From: Fundidesulfovibrio putealis DSM 16056
GTDB lineage: Bacteria; Desulfobacterota; Desulfovibrionia; Desulfovibrionales; Desulfovibrionaceae
Assembly (NCBI RefSeq): GCF_000429325.1
Contig: NZ_AUBQ01000020.1
Coordinates: 1 to 39,030 of the forward strand
DNA: 39,030 bases
Direction of reading: 5' to 3'
Shown: positions 1 to 8,367 of the stretch, piece after piece
How positions within the stretch are numbered: the stretch's first letter is position 1
Layout: the number at the start of each line of letters is the position of its first letter
Notes under the pieces: model-generated
What the model was told of the DNA's origin: nothing
What the model saw: the letters and a program-made list of their open reading frames with translations, nothing else
Databases searched by the model: none
Program-made: the position numbers and the translations under genes

Positions 1-1
1 C

Positions 2-271
2 TTCGGCCTGAAACCCTTCAAGACCTCAGAGGATGAGGATTTCCATGATCTGATCGCGGAGCGGTACGAGCGGTGCCCGACGATCATCACCAGCAATCTG
101 GACTTCTCCGAATGGGGAGAAGCCTTCAACAACAAGCTCTTGGGGGCCGCGACCCTGGATCGCTTGCGGCACGGAGCATACAAGGTGGTCCTCGAAGGTC
201 GAAGTTTCCGAAGCTCCAGGGAAGAGGCCATGATCAAAAACTGCGTTGCCGGTGCAGGGGAAAACAACTAG
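2..271 (+). CDS. istB: IstB-like ATP-binding protein of an IS21-family element (C-terminal fragment, cut by window start)
   Basis: Reading in frame from base 2 gives 89 residues ending at a TAG stop at 269-271. The fragment runs from the FGLKP segment just after Walker B through ERYER, TIITSNLDFSEW and LLGAATLDRLRHGAY to the end. These blocks align along their length with the complete IstB at 9906-10682. IstB proteins are AAA+-type ATPases that assist the IS21 transposase in target capture and strand transfer. Walker A and B would lie upstream of base 1. The two IstB sequences differ at roughly a quarter of positions, so they come from distinct elements. Confidence 0.85.
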   Translation, partial: FGLKPFKTSEDEDFHDLIAERYERCPTIITSNLDFSEWGEAFNNKLLGAATLDRLRHGAYKVVLEGRSFRSSREEAMIKNCVAGAGENN

Positions 272-310
272 ATGTTTAACACGTCCGAAGCCCGGAAACG
301 CTGATCCAAG

Positions 311-352
311 TGGCTCCATTAGGGGCGGACATGGGTGGCTCCATTAGGGCGG
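311..352 (+). repeat. Two tandem copies of an 18-bp IS-end motif
   Basis: TGGCTCCATTAGGGGCGG at 311-328 is repeated at 336-352 as TGGCTCCATTAGGGCGG, a 25-bp period with one base missing from the second copy. Both lie inside the right end of the IS21-family element. Members of this family carry several short repeats at each end that serve as transposase binding sites, and that is the likely role here. Confidence 0.65.
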
Positions 353-360
353 TCAATGAC

Positions 361-521
361 AGCATTGACGCGGATGTTGTCGCAGGAACAGTTGGAGGGA
401 GTCGAAGGGGCTGTGAATACACCCTAACCCATCTGTCACCTGGGTCTTCTCGGTCCTCCTTCCTGGCCCTGCCCAGGACACCCATTGGATTTGCACGGGC
501 TGGTCCCTTTCTGGGGCTTTA
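361..521 (+). repeat. Dispersed intergenic repeat, copy A
   Basis: This stretch aligns with copy B (2503-2668) from AGCA-TGACGCGG at the left end, through CGCAGG--CAG--GGAG-GAGTC, to CGGGCTGG-CCC-TTCTGGG at the right end, and both are about 160 bp. The left and right ends are partly inverted repeats of each other. Copy A starts exactly where the IS21-family remnant ends. Together with the IS end it fills the 332-bp gap between istB and the chemoreceptor. I do not recognise it as a named family. Confidence 0.6.
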
Positions 522-603
522 CTTGAAAATGTTTGGGTTCTTAAATATGAAGACTGTGGGTGATTTGCTTGTTCTCACTTTTGGAAAGAAAAGGGGCAAC
601 AAC

Positions 604-2424
604 GTGAAAAATTTGAAATTGCGGACCAAGCTTTTTCTTATTTCAGCTGTTTCTACGTTAATGGCTGCATTGTTGTGTGTCGTTGGTTACATTGGTATCG
701 ACGAAACTGACTCGTCATTAATGGAAGTCGCCGAAGTTAGGCTTCCAAGTCTTGTCGGATTGTATATGATGCAGAACGCTCAAATTGCAATATTATGTTC
801 TGAACGATCGATGCTTGTTCCGGAGTTTGTCACTGAAAAAGAAGTAAATTTTCAAGAGCAACGTGTTTCAAATTTGATAAAGCTGGCTGAAAAAGGATTC
901 AGTATTTACGAGCCACTGCCACAAACAAAAGAAGAAGAGATTTTATGGAAACAGTTCTTGCCTGTTTGGAAAGATTGGAAGGCATCTCAAGGGGAAATTA
1001 TTTCGTTAGTTAAGCAAGGGAAAAGATCCGAGGCCATTGCATTGTCTACTGGACAATCACGATCCATTATACTGAAGTCAGAGAAATTGCTTGGTGATAT
1101 CATCAATTTGAACAAGTATATTGCAGAAGAATCTTCAAAGATTGCATTGCCAATGGCCGAAAAGAGAAAGGTGCAGTTGTTTATTGTCGCAATATTGTGC
1201 ATTATAATCTCAAATTCTATAGCTTTTTGGATTTCATTTCTAGTTACAAAGCCAGTTAAAAGAACAGTTGACTATTCAATTGCAGTTTCTGGCGGTGATT
1301 TAAACAAAAGTCTTGATATACAACAGAGTGATGAAATAGGAGTGTTGGCTGATAACCTCCGGATGATGGTTGAAAGCTTGAAGTTAAAGATCCAGGAGGC
1401 TGATCAAAAAAGCAATGAGGCCGCTATTGAAGCTGAGAAGGCTCAGCAAGCGACCCTTGAGGCCAACGACGCTAAAGCGAAAGCAGAACGTGCTAAAGCA
1501 GAGGGCATGCTTCAGGCTGCTCACCAATTAGATGGTGTCGTCGAAGTAGTCACATCTGCATCCGAAGAACTCTCGGCCCAGATCGAACAGTCGAGTCGTG
1601 GTTCTGAAGAACAATCGAATCGGGTAAGTGAAACTGCAACCGCCATGGAAGAAATGAACGCGACGGTTTTGGAAGTTGCGAGAAACGCTTCCCAGGCTGC
1701 TGAAACTGCCGACAAAGCCAAGCGCCAAGCCGAAGACGGTTCGCAGGTTGTTGCTCAAGTGGTCAAGGGGATTGGAGAGGTTCAATCATCTGCACTTGAA
1801 CTCAAAACCGATATGACCTCCCTTGGCAAACAGGCCGAAGGAATTGGTCAAATCCTCAACGTCATTTCAGACATCGCTGACCAGACCAACTTGCTGGCTC
1901 TTAATGCGGCCATCGAAGCTGCGCGTGCTGGTGATGCTGGACGCGGCTTTGCGGTTGTCGCCGATGAAGTACGAAAGCTTGCTGAAAAGACCATGACCGC
2001 CACCAAAGAAGTCGGCGATGCCATTCGTGGGATTCAAGAGGGGGCACGGAAAAACATCTCCAACGTCGAACACGCGGTTTCAAAGATCGATGCTGCGACT
2101 GGGTTGGCGGGTAAGTCTGGTGAAGCACTGAACGAGATTGTATCTCTCGTTGAGAAAACAACTGACCAAGTCCGGTCGATAGCCACCGCATCTGAACAGC
2201 AATCGGCAGCCAGTGAAGAGATCAATCGGAGCATCGAGGACGTCAACCGGATTTCATCTGAGACATCCGATGCGATGAGACAATCCGCTCAGGCTGTTGG
2301 TGAACTTGCTCATCAAGCCCAGGTGCTCAAAAACTTGATCGACCAGATGAAGGATGAGGGCGGTGCAGGGTCGGGCTCTACTAGTACGGTTTTGGGTAGT
2401 CGAAAGACCTTGGCATTGACGTAG
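604..2424 (+). CDS. Methyl-accepting chemotaxis protein (membrane chemoreceptor)
   Basis: This chemoreceptor should sit in the inner membrane and control CheA through CheW. With the GTG start at 604, preceded by AAGGGG, the product is 606 residues. It has a first membrane segment at about 11-32, a roughly 155-residue periplasmic sensor likely to be a four-helix bundle, a second membrane segment near 190-212, a HAMP domain, an alanine/glutamate-rich coiled coil, and the cytoplasmic signalling hairpin whose tip reads [20 protein letters not shown] near residue 436. The frame is open upstream to 310, but that part runs through IS and repeat DNA and has no membrane signal, so 604 is preferred. 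No C-terminal CheR-docking pentapeptide is seen. Codon use is AT-richer than in the hydrogenase and nickel regions. The ligand cannot be predicted. The gene is bracketed by repeat copies A and B. Confidence 0.9.
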   Translation: MKNLKLRTKLFLISAVSTLMAALLCVVGYIGIDETDSSLMEVAEVRLPSLVGLYMMQNAQIAILCSERSMLVPEFVTEKEVNFQEQRVSNLIKLAEKGFSIYEPLPQTKEEEILWKQFLPVWKDWKASQGEIISLVKQGKRSEAIALSTGQSRSIILKSEKLLGDIINLNKYIAEESSKIALPMAEKRKVQLFIVAILCIIISNSIAFWISFLVTKPVKRTVDYSIAVSGGDLNKSLDIQQSDEIGVLADNLRMMVESLKLKIQEADQKSNEAAIEAEKAQQATLEANDAKAKAERAKAEGMLQAAHQLDGVVEVVTSASEELSAQIEQSSRGSEEQSNRVSETATAMEEMNATVLEVARNASQAAETADKAKRQAEDGSQVVAQVVKGIGEVQSSALELKTDMTSLGKQAEGIGQILNVISDIADQTNLLALNAAIEAARAGDAGRGFAVVADEVRKLAEKTMTATKEVGDAIRGIQEGARKNISNVEHAVSKIDAATGLAGKSGEALNEIVSLVEKTTDQVRSIATASEQQSAASEEINRSIEDVNRISSETSDAMRQSAQAVGELAHQAQVLKNLIDQMKDEGGAGSGSTSTVLGSRKTLALT

Positions 2425-2502
2425 GATACAAAGAGCGAGCGTCGATCCTGGCTCAGACCAGGGATACACGAAGGGGGCCGCGCACCCTTTTCTACAAGGA
2501 TG

Positions 2503-2668
2503 AGCACTGACGCGGGATTTGACGCAGGGGCAGCCGGAGAGAGTCACAGGGGATGTTATTTTTACCCTGGCCCGATAGTCTTCCAGGGCTTCCCGGCCCT
2601 CATTCCCGGTCAGGCCCAGACCTCTCCCAAATTCACGCGGGCTGGCCCCTTCCTGGGCCTTTCCCCTG
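2503..2668 (+). repeat. Dispersed intergenic repeat, copy B
   Basis: This is the best-preserved copy of the repeat also seen at 361-521 and 3472-3572. Its left part (AGGGGCAGCC) can pair with its right part (GGCTGGCCCC) with one bulged base, so the unit could fold into a long imperfect hairpin. It accounts for about a third of the 483-bp gap between the chemoreceptor and the next gene. The remainder of that gap shows only a possible promoter. Confidence 0.6.
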
Positions 2669-2777
2669 GAGCTGGGGGATTGGTCTCCCCGGTCCGCCCC
2701 TCTTGCAGGAGAAGCGAGGTATGTCCCAATCACCGTTTTGCCGTGACCTAGAGTAGATGTACGTTTGCCACGTTTGG

Positions 2778-2806
2778 TTGACAGCGTTCACATAGCTACT
2801 AAATAG
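2778..2806 (+). promoter_or_regulatory. Possible sigma-70-type promoter for the 2908 gene
   Basis: A perfect TTGACA (2778-2783) is followed after 17 bp by AAATAG (2801-2806), a weak -10. The 12-bp palindrome TACTAAATAGTA overlaps the -10. The next start codon is about 100 bp downstream. The -35 is convincing; the -10 is not. Confidence 0.35.
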
Positions 2807-2907
2807 TAAAAATGACGATACTGGATGAGTAGTGTGTGAACTAGGTAACAAGAGGTCAAGCGATTTCGGTTAAGTTTCCCGGGATACTGGAAAATAGGAC
2901 TGCTTGA

Positions 2908-3360
2908 ATGGACTATGACAGATTGGAGTATTCACTCTTACTGGAAGACTGGGACTCCGTAGCGGATGAGATGATGGCTGCGGAGCACATAATTTCTTTG
3001 ACTTGTTTTGAGCAGATGCTGCAAGAAAGGCGCATTTCTAGGTCCTCGTGGCTTACAATCATGTTGAACACTGAGATTTATAAGGTAAGTGCAAAATTTG
3101 ATATGATGTTAAGAGCAATCCTGAGGTATACATGGGTAGACTCTGACGATGACTTGAGGTGGCATTTGGTGTCTGCTATACTTTCTCTTAACGGCTTTGA
3201 CTTTTCTAATAAAACCGATGGTTTCGACTGTATATCTAGCATTGTTGAATTTGTTTCTAAATATATTGGGGTTACAGGTGCTGATGTTCTTAAGGTGGTT
3301 GAAAATCCCGACAGAGTTTCAATAAAATTGTTGATGGCAAGCCGCGCATGTCCTCAATAA
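2908..3360 (+). CDS. Hypothetical protein, 150 residues, family not recognised
   Basis: I do not recognise this protein. It is acidic at the N-terminus (LLLEDWDSVADEMMAAEH), appears mostly helical, and has no signal peptide, membrane segment or cysteine motif, so it is probably cytoplasmic. The ATG at 2908 follows AATAGGAC at reasonable distance. Codon use is AT-rich, like the neighbouring chemoreceptor and kinase and unlike the GC-rich genes from 11 kb onward. It stands alone between repeat copies B and C, with a possible promoter in front, and may be part of the same acquired block as the chemoreceptor. The length and low-GC codon pattern make it a credible gene, though no function can be assigned. 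Confidence 0.6.
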   Translation: MDYDRLEYSLLLEDWDSVADEMMAAEHIISLTCFEQMLQERRISRSSWLTIMLNTEIYKVSAKFDMMLRAILRYTWVDSDDDLRWHLVSAILSLNGFDFSNKTDGFDCISSIVEFVSKYIGVTGADVLKVVENPDRVSIKLLMASRACPQ

Positions 3361-3471
3361 ACGTTACACCTCAATAACCAGCTAGATTGGCAACGATGGT
3401 GAGATATATTCATTCCCGGTGCATCCAGAAAAATATGCCCCGTTTCCTGCTGACTGAAATCTCGGCTGACC

Positions 3472-3572
3472 CTGACGCTCGTGGTGGCGAAGGACCAGTC
3501 GGGGTGAGTCAGAGTGGATGGGATTTTTACCCTTCGCCCTTTGTCTGCTGGTCCTTTTTCAGTCTGGCTCCG
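3472..3572 (+). repeat. Dispersed intergenic repeat, copy C (internally shortened)
   Basis: TGACGC, the block CAGTCGGGGTGAGTCAGAG and TGGATGGGATTTTTACCC align with copy B, after which the middle is shortened and the right end CTGGTCCTTTTTC resumes. AAGGACCAG (3490-3498) is perfectly complementary to CTGGTCCTT (3549-3557). Different bases from those in copy B keep the same pairing. It lies in the 300-bp gap before the kinase gene, in which I see nothing else. Confidence 0.55.
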
Positions 3573-3660
3573 AGACTGGACATGACATTTTGAGGTGGAT
3601 GCAGAAAGTTATTGAGGCGGTGAAGTGTTTAGGCATTTTGTGCCATTGTGCGGAGTAGCT

Positions 3661-6600
3661 ATGCGCTTTATGCTTCCCAGCTCGGTGCGGGCCAACCTCC
3701 TCCTGGTCATTCTGGCTGGGATTCTGCCCATGGTTGTTGTCATCCTCTGGACGGGAGATGAACTCCGGAAAAAGGAGCAGCTAGAAGCTGAAGCGGGTTC
3801 ACAGCTCATCTGCGGTAGCCTCGCCAGCCAGCAGGAAGCGATCACACTGGGAGTGAAGCAGCTCCTTTCTACTTTGGCTCAATTGCCAGAGGTCCAGGGG
3901 TTGGACGTCAAAAAGTGCTCTCTGCTCTTTGAGAACTTGCTCGAGCTTAATCCTCATCACGGGAACATCGTTCTATTGAACACGAATGGGGACGCACTGG
4001 CCTCGGGAAGAGCTTTCCTGAAGTCCAATATAATGCACTTAAAGCACGTTGCAGATGCAAAAAATCGCTTGGAGTTCTCAGCAGGTCAATATCAAGTTGG
4101 GTCCATCAGCAAGGTCCCTGTATTCTCCTTTGCCTTCCCGGTAATGGATTTTTCAGGTCGCTTGGTCGGGATACTCGCCACCAGCCTAAAGCTTGACCGC
4201 TATTACGCCATGTTTGAACTCACCGCCATGCCCCCCGGTACTGTGTTTGAGGTGTTGGACGACACTGGGGTTCGCATGGTTCGATATCCTGAGGGTGAAA
4301 AATCCAGAATCGGGACGCCCGTTTCGCCAAACGATTGGCTACAATATTTTGCGAGCGTTACGCCAAAAGGCTTGAAGCCGTATTTTGAGGACCATGAGGG
4401 CCATTCTGATCACATGGACGAGGATGACGCTCGCCGCCATTACATCTCCCGCCAGTTGAGACTCAATCCTGGCGGACCGCCCTATATGATCTTTACCGTG
4501 GGGATTCCTGAAGCCCAGATTATTGCCAAAGCTGATGCCGTTACCATAAGGTATCTCATCTGGCTTTCCGTGGCTTCGCTATTATCCTTGGCCACTGCAT
4601 ACCTTATAGGAAAACGGGGCTTGGTAATTCCTTTGAAGAAAATGGCTAACACCGCCAAGCAGCTTGAGAGCGGTGACCTAGAAGCTAGGACTGGGCTGGA
4701 ATATCTGGTTCTATCGGCCTTGTCGCAAAGTCATTTGACCATTTAGCAAACGAGCTTAAGGCTCGAGAACTCGCACGCGGCAAGTCTGAAATTGCATTAC
4801 AGCAGAGTGAAGAACGTTACCGCCGAATAGTGGAAACGGCCAGTGAAGGCATCATTGGCATGGACGTTGAGGGGTATGTCACTTATGTGAATGGCTCTCT
4901 ATTACATATGCTTGGATACAATTTTGAGGAGATGCTCAGCAGGCATATAAAGGAGTTCATTTACCCAGAGGATTATGCGGACTACGATCGTCAAATTGCC
5001 TGCCGAAGTAATGGACTTCCTGGCTATTACGATCTGCGCTACAAAAAAAAAGATGGGGGGCCTCTCTGGTGCATGGTGTCCACAAGCCCTGTGATGGGAG
5101 TGGACGGCACCTACGAAGGCTCTTTCGCCATGCTCACCAACATAACGGAGCGTAAGTTGGCTGAAGAGGCCCTTGTCAAAAGCGAGAAGCTCTATGCCAA
5201 CGCGATCGCTGCGACATCAGACGGCATCTGGGAATGGGACCTGACCACCGACGTGACATACTACAGTCCCCGCTGGTATGAAATGTTGGGGTACGAGGTC
5301 AACGCCTTTCCCATGAACCTGGAAGCATGGAAGAGCCTCTGTCATCCGGATGATCTCGAGGCTAGTATTGCAGCTATCCAGGTCTGTTTAGCATCTGCGG
5401 AGAGCTTGAGCTTTATGATTGAGTTTCGCATGCGGGCAAAGAGCGGAGCGTGGCGTTGGATTCGTGGACGGGGAAATGTCGTTGATCGCGATGCGCAGGG
5501 CAAGCCCAGAAAGGTCGCTGGCACCAATGCCGACATCACCGAGCGTAAATTGGCCGAAAGGGCTTTGCAGGAAAGTGAAGAGCGTTACAAACGCCTCGCA
5601 GACAATGCACAGGACGCAATCTTCCTGGCAGACGATTCCGGGAACATTTTGGATGCAAACCGCCATGCCCGCGAAACGCTCGGCTATTCACGCGAAGAGT
5701 TCACCCATATGCGCGTATGGGATATCGACTTGTCGGCTACCCCGGAATCATACTCTAGGTTGATAGCCACATGTCTGGCCCAGGGGGTGGTGACGGTGTT
5801 CGGATCGCACAGACGTGCAGACGGCACGGAGTATCCGGTCGAAGTTCAAACGTGCGTGTTTCAGGAGCAGGGGAGCAATTTCATCCTCGGCGTGGCAAGG
5901 GACGTCACGGATCGGATGAAAATGCAGGAACTCATGATCCAGACTGAGAAAATGATGAGCGTGGGAGGCTTGGCGGCTGGCATGGCGCATGAAATCAACA
6001 ATCCCTTGAGTGGCATTTTGCAAAGCCTTCAGGTGATCAAGAGAAGGCTCAAAGAGCCGAGCGCATTGAGCGAAAGGGCGGCTTCAGAATCAGGGTGTAC
6101 CTTCGAATCCATTCAAATATTTCTCGCGGCCAGGAAAATCTTCAACTTTCTTGACGCCATTGAGGAGTCAGGGAGGAGGGCTTCTCAGATTGTAAGAAGC
6201 ATGCTGTCGTTTAGTCGCTGCGATTCGTCCGGGCATCAGCCAGTAGAAATTAAATCACTTCTCGATAAGTCACTGGAGTTATGCGCCACAGATTACGATC
6301 TGAAAAGCAATTATGATTTCCGCAACATCAAAATCATTAAGAACTACGACAGTCGGTCGCCAAGCGTGATGGGTTTGGCCACCCAGATTCAACAGGTGTT
6401 AATGAACATCTTGACTAACGCGGCTCACGCCATGGTTGGATCAAGGGAGCCTTGTTTAGTTTTGTCCACACGCCTTGAGGACGGCATGGTGCAAATTGAC
6501 ATCAAGGATAACGGGCCGGGAATGGCCGATGAATTGCGCAGAAAAGTATTTGAGCCGTTCTTCACTACCAAGGAAGTTGGTAGTGGGACGGGGCTTGGCT

Positions 6601-6746
6601 TTTCTGTGTCGTATTTCATCGTGGTCAATCATCATCGCGGGACCATTGAGGTCGAGTCCGAGTCCGGGAAAGGTGCGCATTTCATCATTCGCCTACCGTC
6701 CGCACTAGACAGGGAGGCTCCTCGCGCCCCATTGGCCCAGCGGTAA
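3661..6746 (+). pseudogene. Multi-PAS sensor histidine kinase interrupted by one frameshift
   Basis: The ATG at 3661 has GGAG 8 nt upstream and opens a membrane sensor: TM1 near residues 10-30, a periplasmic Cache-like domain to about 290, TM2 near 297-317, then HAMP. The frame breaks inside HAMP near 4703. The downstream frame continues the HAMP helix (GLVAKSFDHLANELKA) and three PAS domains, then HisKA with H box MAHEINNPLSG and a HATPase with N box ILTNAAHAM and G boxes DNGPGMAD and GTGLGF. One missing base restores a 1028-residue kinase. The break is not in a homopolymer. The parts up to 4746 and after about 4705 are both otherwise well preserved, so the mutation is recent or a sequence error. 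Without repair, the sensor and catalytic halves are uncoupled. No response regulator gene is adjacent. Confidence 0.85.
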
Positions 6747-7292
6747 GGGGAGCGGACTGCTGATCGTCGCTGGCGTCGTCGCACTTGCTCTGGTGGGCTT
6801 GGCGATCAAGCGTGTCATGGGAAAATCGGAATCTCGGCCAGAAGTACGAATCCATTTTGATCAGTACATGGAGCGCGTTGGGGTGGCGCACCTCGCAGAG
6901 CGATCTTTCTTTCACATCAGCGGTGGAGAGCGGCAGCTGGTGCTGATCGCCAGGGCCATCGCATCTGGGTGCGAAACGCTTCTGTGGACGAACCCTTTTC
7001 TTCCCTGGACCTGGACAAACAGGTCCGCACGCTCAGATTGCTGTATGATTTGGCAGAACAGTCAAACATCGGCATCATGTTCTCTACGCACCAGCCAGAC
7101 CATCTGCTGGCTGGACACTGCTCCGTTCTCGTTCTGGACAATGAGACCCCCCAGGCCCGGCATTTGGCCAGCGAAAGCGTAAATGGCGCTGTTCTATCAG
7201 AAGTATACGGGACCGAAGTTGACGTTATTCATGTTGACAGAGACCGTACGCATTCAAGACATGCCGTCGTAAATTTCAGCGACAGGCTGTAG
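6745..7292 (+). pseudogene. Remnant of a siderophore/cobalamin-type ABC transporter ATPase (5' half lost, frameshifted)
   Basis: Only the back half of a FecE/BtuD-like ATPase remains. VGVAHLAERSFFHISGGERQ and LVLIARAIAS contain the ABC signature. After a one-base loss near 6984 the next frame gives VDEPFSSLDLDKQ (Walker B and D-loop) and MFSTHQPDHLLAG (H-loop), then the usual C-terminus with YGTEVDVIHV. Walker A and the Q-loop are absent. Upstream, the frame runs into a hydrophobic stretch (GLLIVAGVVALALVGLAI) that does not belong to such an ATPase and touches the kinase stop codon, so a deletion or insertion junction lies near 6745-6810. The ATPase cannot be functional. It sits directly before the chelatase gene and probably was in an operon with it, for iron, heme or cobalamin import. 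Confidence 0.8.
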
Positions 7293-7346
7293 CTTCTCCA
7301 TTCCCTTTTACAATCATTACGAATACAAATTAGCGAGGCCACAGAC

Positions 7347-8208
7347 GTGATTGTTTCTTCCTCACAGAGTTCCGATTCTCAATCTGCTTCCTCCCATGAC
7401 CACGACCATGACTGCTCTTGCGGACACGGGCACAACACCATGACCATGGCGCTGAACATGACCACAGTTCTTCAGACCACCACGGGCATGACCATGACCA
7501 CGAGTGCTGCGAGGGCCATGACCACCACGACCATCACCACGGGGAGCACTCGGGAACGCCCAAGGCCCGCATAGGGAAAACCGCCATCCTTTTGGCGGCT
7601 TTCGGCTGCGCTCTTGACGATGTCCAGCTGCATTTCGAAGCGTTTGAAAGACAGGTGCGGCTTAAACACCCCGGTCTGGATGTCCGCTGGGCCTTCACGG
7701 CCAACAGGATACGCGCGAAACTTCGCCAGCGCGGCTATCCGTGCAGTTCCGTGGCGGAGGCATTGTCGCAGATGATCGACGAGGGCGTGAGGCATGTGGT
7801 GGTGCAGTCGCTGCACACGGTCCCGGGAGTGGAATACGACTGGACGGTACAACAGGCCATGGGAATGCTGCACCCCAGGAAGGGGCTCAGTGACGTAAGC
7901 GTCGGTTCGCCCCTGCTTCACGACCCGCAGGACATCATGCGGGCCGCGCAGGCTGCGGTGGACTATATTCCGACCGCGCGGGAGGAGTCGGATGCCGTGG
8001 TCCTTGTGGGACATGGCACATACCACGCAGGCCAGGCCTTCTACATGGCCTTCGAGAGCGCAATTTCCCGGCTCGTCCCGCAGGCCGTTGTGGGGACGCT
8101 TCTCGGCGAACCGGGGCTGTCCGCTGTCAAGGAGCGCCTTGCCCGGATGGGCGCCAGACGCGTTTTCCTGGTGCCGTTAATGTGTGTTCCCGGACACCAC
8201 GTCCGTGT
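7347..8208 (+). pseudogene. CbiK-type anaerobic metal chelatase with His-rich N-terminus, 5' part (split by IS21-family element)
   Basis: CbiK enzymes insert Co(II) into sirohydrochlorin in anaerobic B12 synthesis; homologues insert nickel or iron. The GTG at 7347 follows GAGG. The first 29 codons read into HDHDHDCSCGHGH. One missing base near 7433 then shifts the frame, and the next frame continues the metal-binding arm (HHGHDHDHECCEGHDHHDHH) into a good CbiK domain: GKTAILLAAFGC, VVVQSLHTVPG, VVLVGHGTYH and LMCVPGHHVRV. The IS21-family element follows immediately after the PGHH metal-ligand region. The 3' end is at 10807-10987. The summed lengths (862 plus one restored base plus 181) make 348 whole codons, so the ancestral protein was about 347 residues. 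No signal peptide is seen. Whether the metal was Co or Ni cannot be told; the nickel island nearby and the His-rich arm make nickel conceivable. Confidence 0.85.
8204..8208 (+). repeat. Left copy of the 5-bp target-site duplication (CGTGT)
   Basis: CGTGT directly abuts the left terminus of the IS21-family element and is repeated perfectly at 10802-10806. IS21-family elements duplicate a few bases of target on insertion, and this length fits. Confidence 0.85.
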
Positions 8209-8241
8209 TGTCGGCGGCCACCCATATAGAGCCAAACCAGG
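8209..8241 (+). repeat. Left terminal inverted repeat of the IS21-family element
   Basis: It starts with TGTC and contains GGCCACCC and GAGCCA, matching the reverse complement of 10769-10801 at about two-thirds of positions. Further partial copies follow inside the element near 8256-8282, as is usual for multi-repeat IS21-family ends. Confidence 0.75.
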
Positions 8242-8367
8242 GCCGGGGTGTCGTGCCATAGCGTGGCCAGGGTAATGGAGCCACCAGGACATGATCTGGA
8301 CGATGCACATCAGCTTCGCTTGAGCTTCCGAAACGGCTATCCCCCTTCATCACACTTGGAGGGAATG

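Larger units (their letters stand above)
1..361 (+). mobile_element. Right-hand part of an IS21-family insertion sequence, cut by the window start
   Basis: The segment contains the C-terminal part of an IstB ATPase followed by about 90 bp of non-coding DNA. The end is placed at 361 because the motif TTAGGG-GG-CA-TGACA just before it matches the right end of the complete IS21-family element at 8209-10801. The encoded IstB resembles but is not identical to that of the complete element, so this is a related IS, not a second copy of it. The left part lies outside the window, so I cannot say whether this element is intact. Confidence 0.75.

Noticed and set aside
310-603. N-terminal extension of the chemoreceptor frame
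   Set aside because: It runs through IS end and repeat DNA and would place a non-membrane 98-residue stretch before the first helix. GTG 604 with AAGGGG upstream fits the family.
4830-6746. Independent cytoplasmic histidine kinase starting at 4830
   Set aside because: The frame starts inside the first PAS domain with no ribosome site. The preceding bases encode the missing HAMP and PAS residues, so it is the back half of the split kinase.
7347-7560. Short-period repeats as a CRISPR or minisatellite
   Set aside because: The periodicity comes from His and Asp codons; units are irregular, with no spacers. No CRISPR array was seen anywhere.
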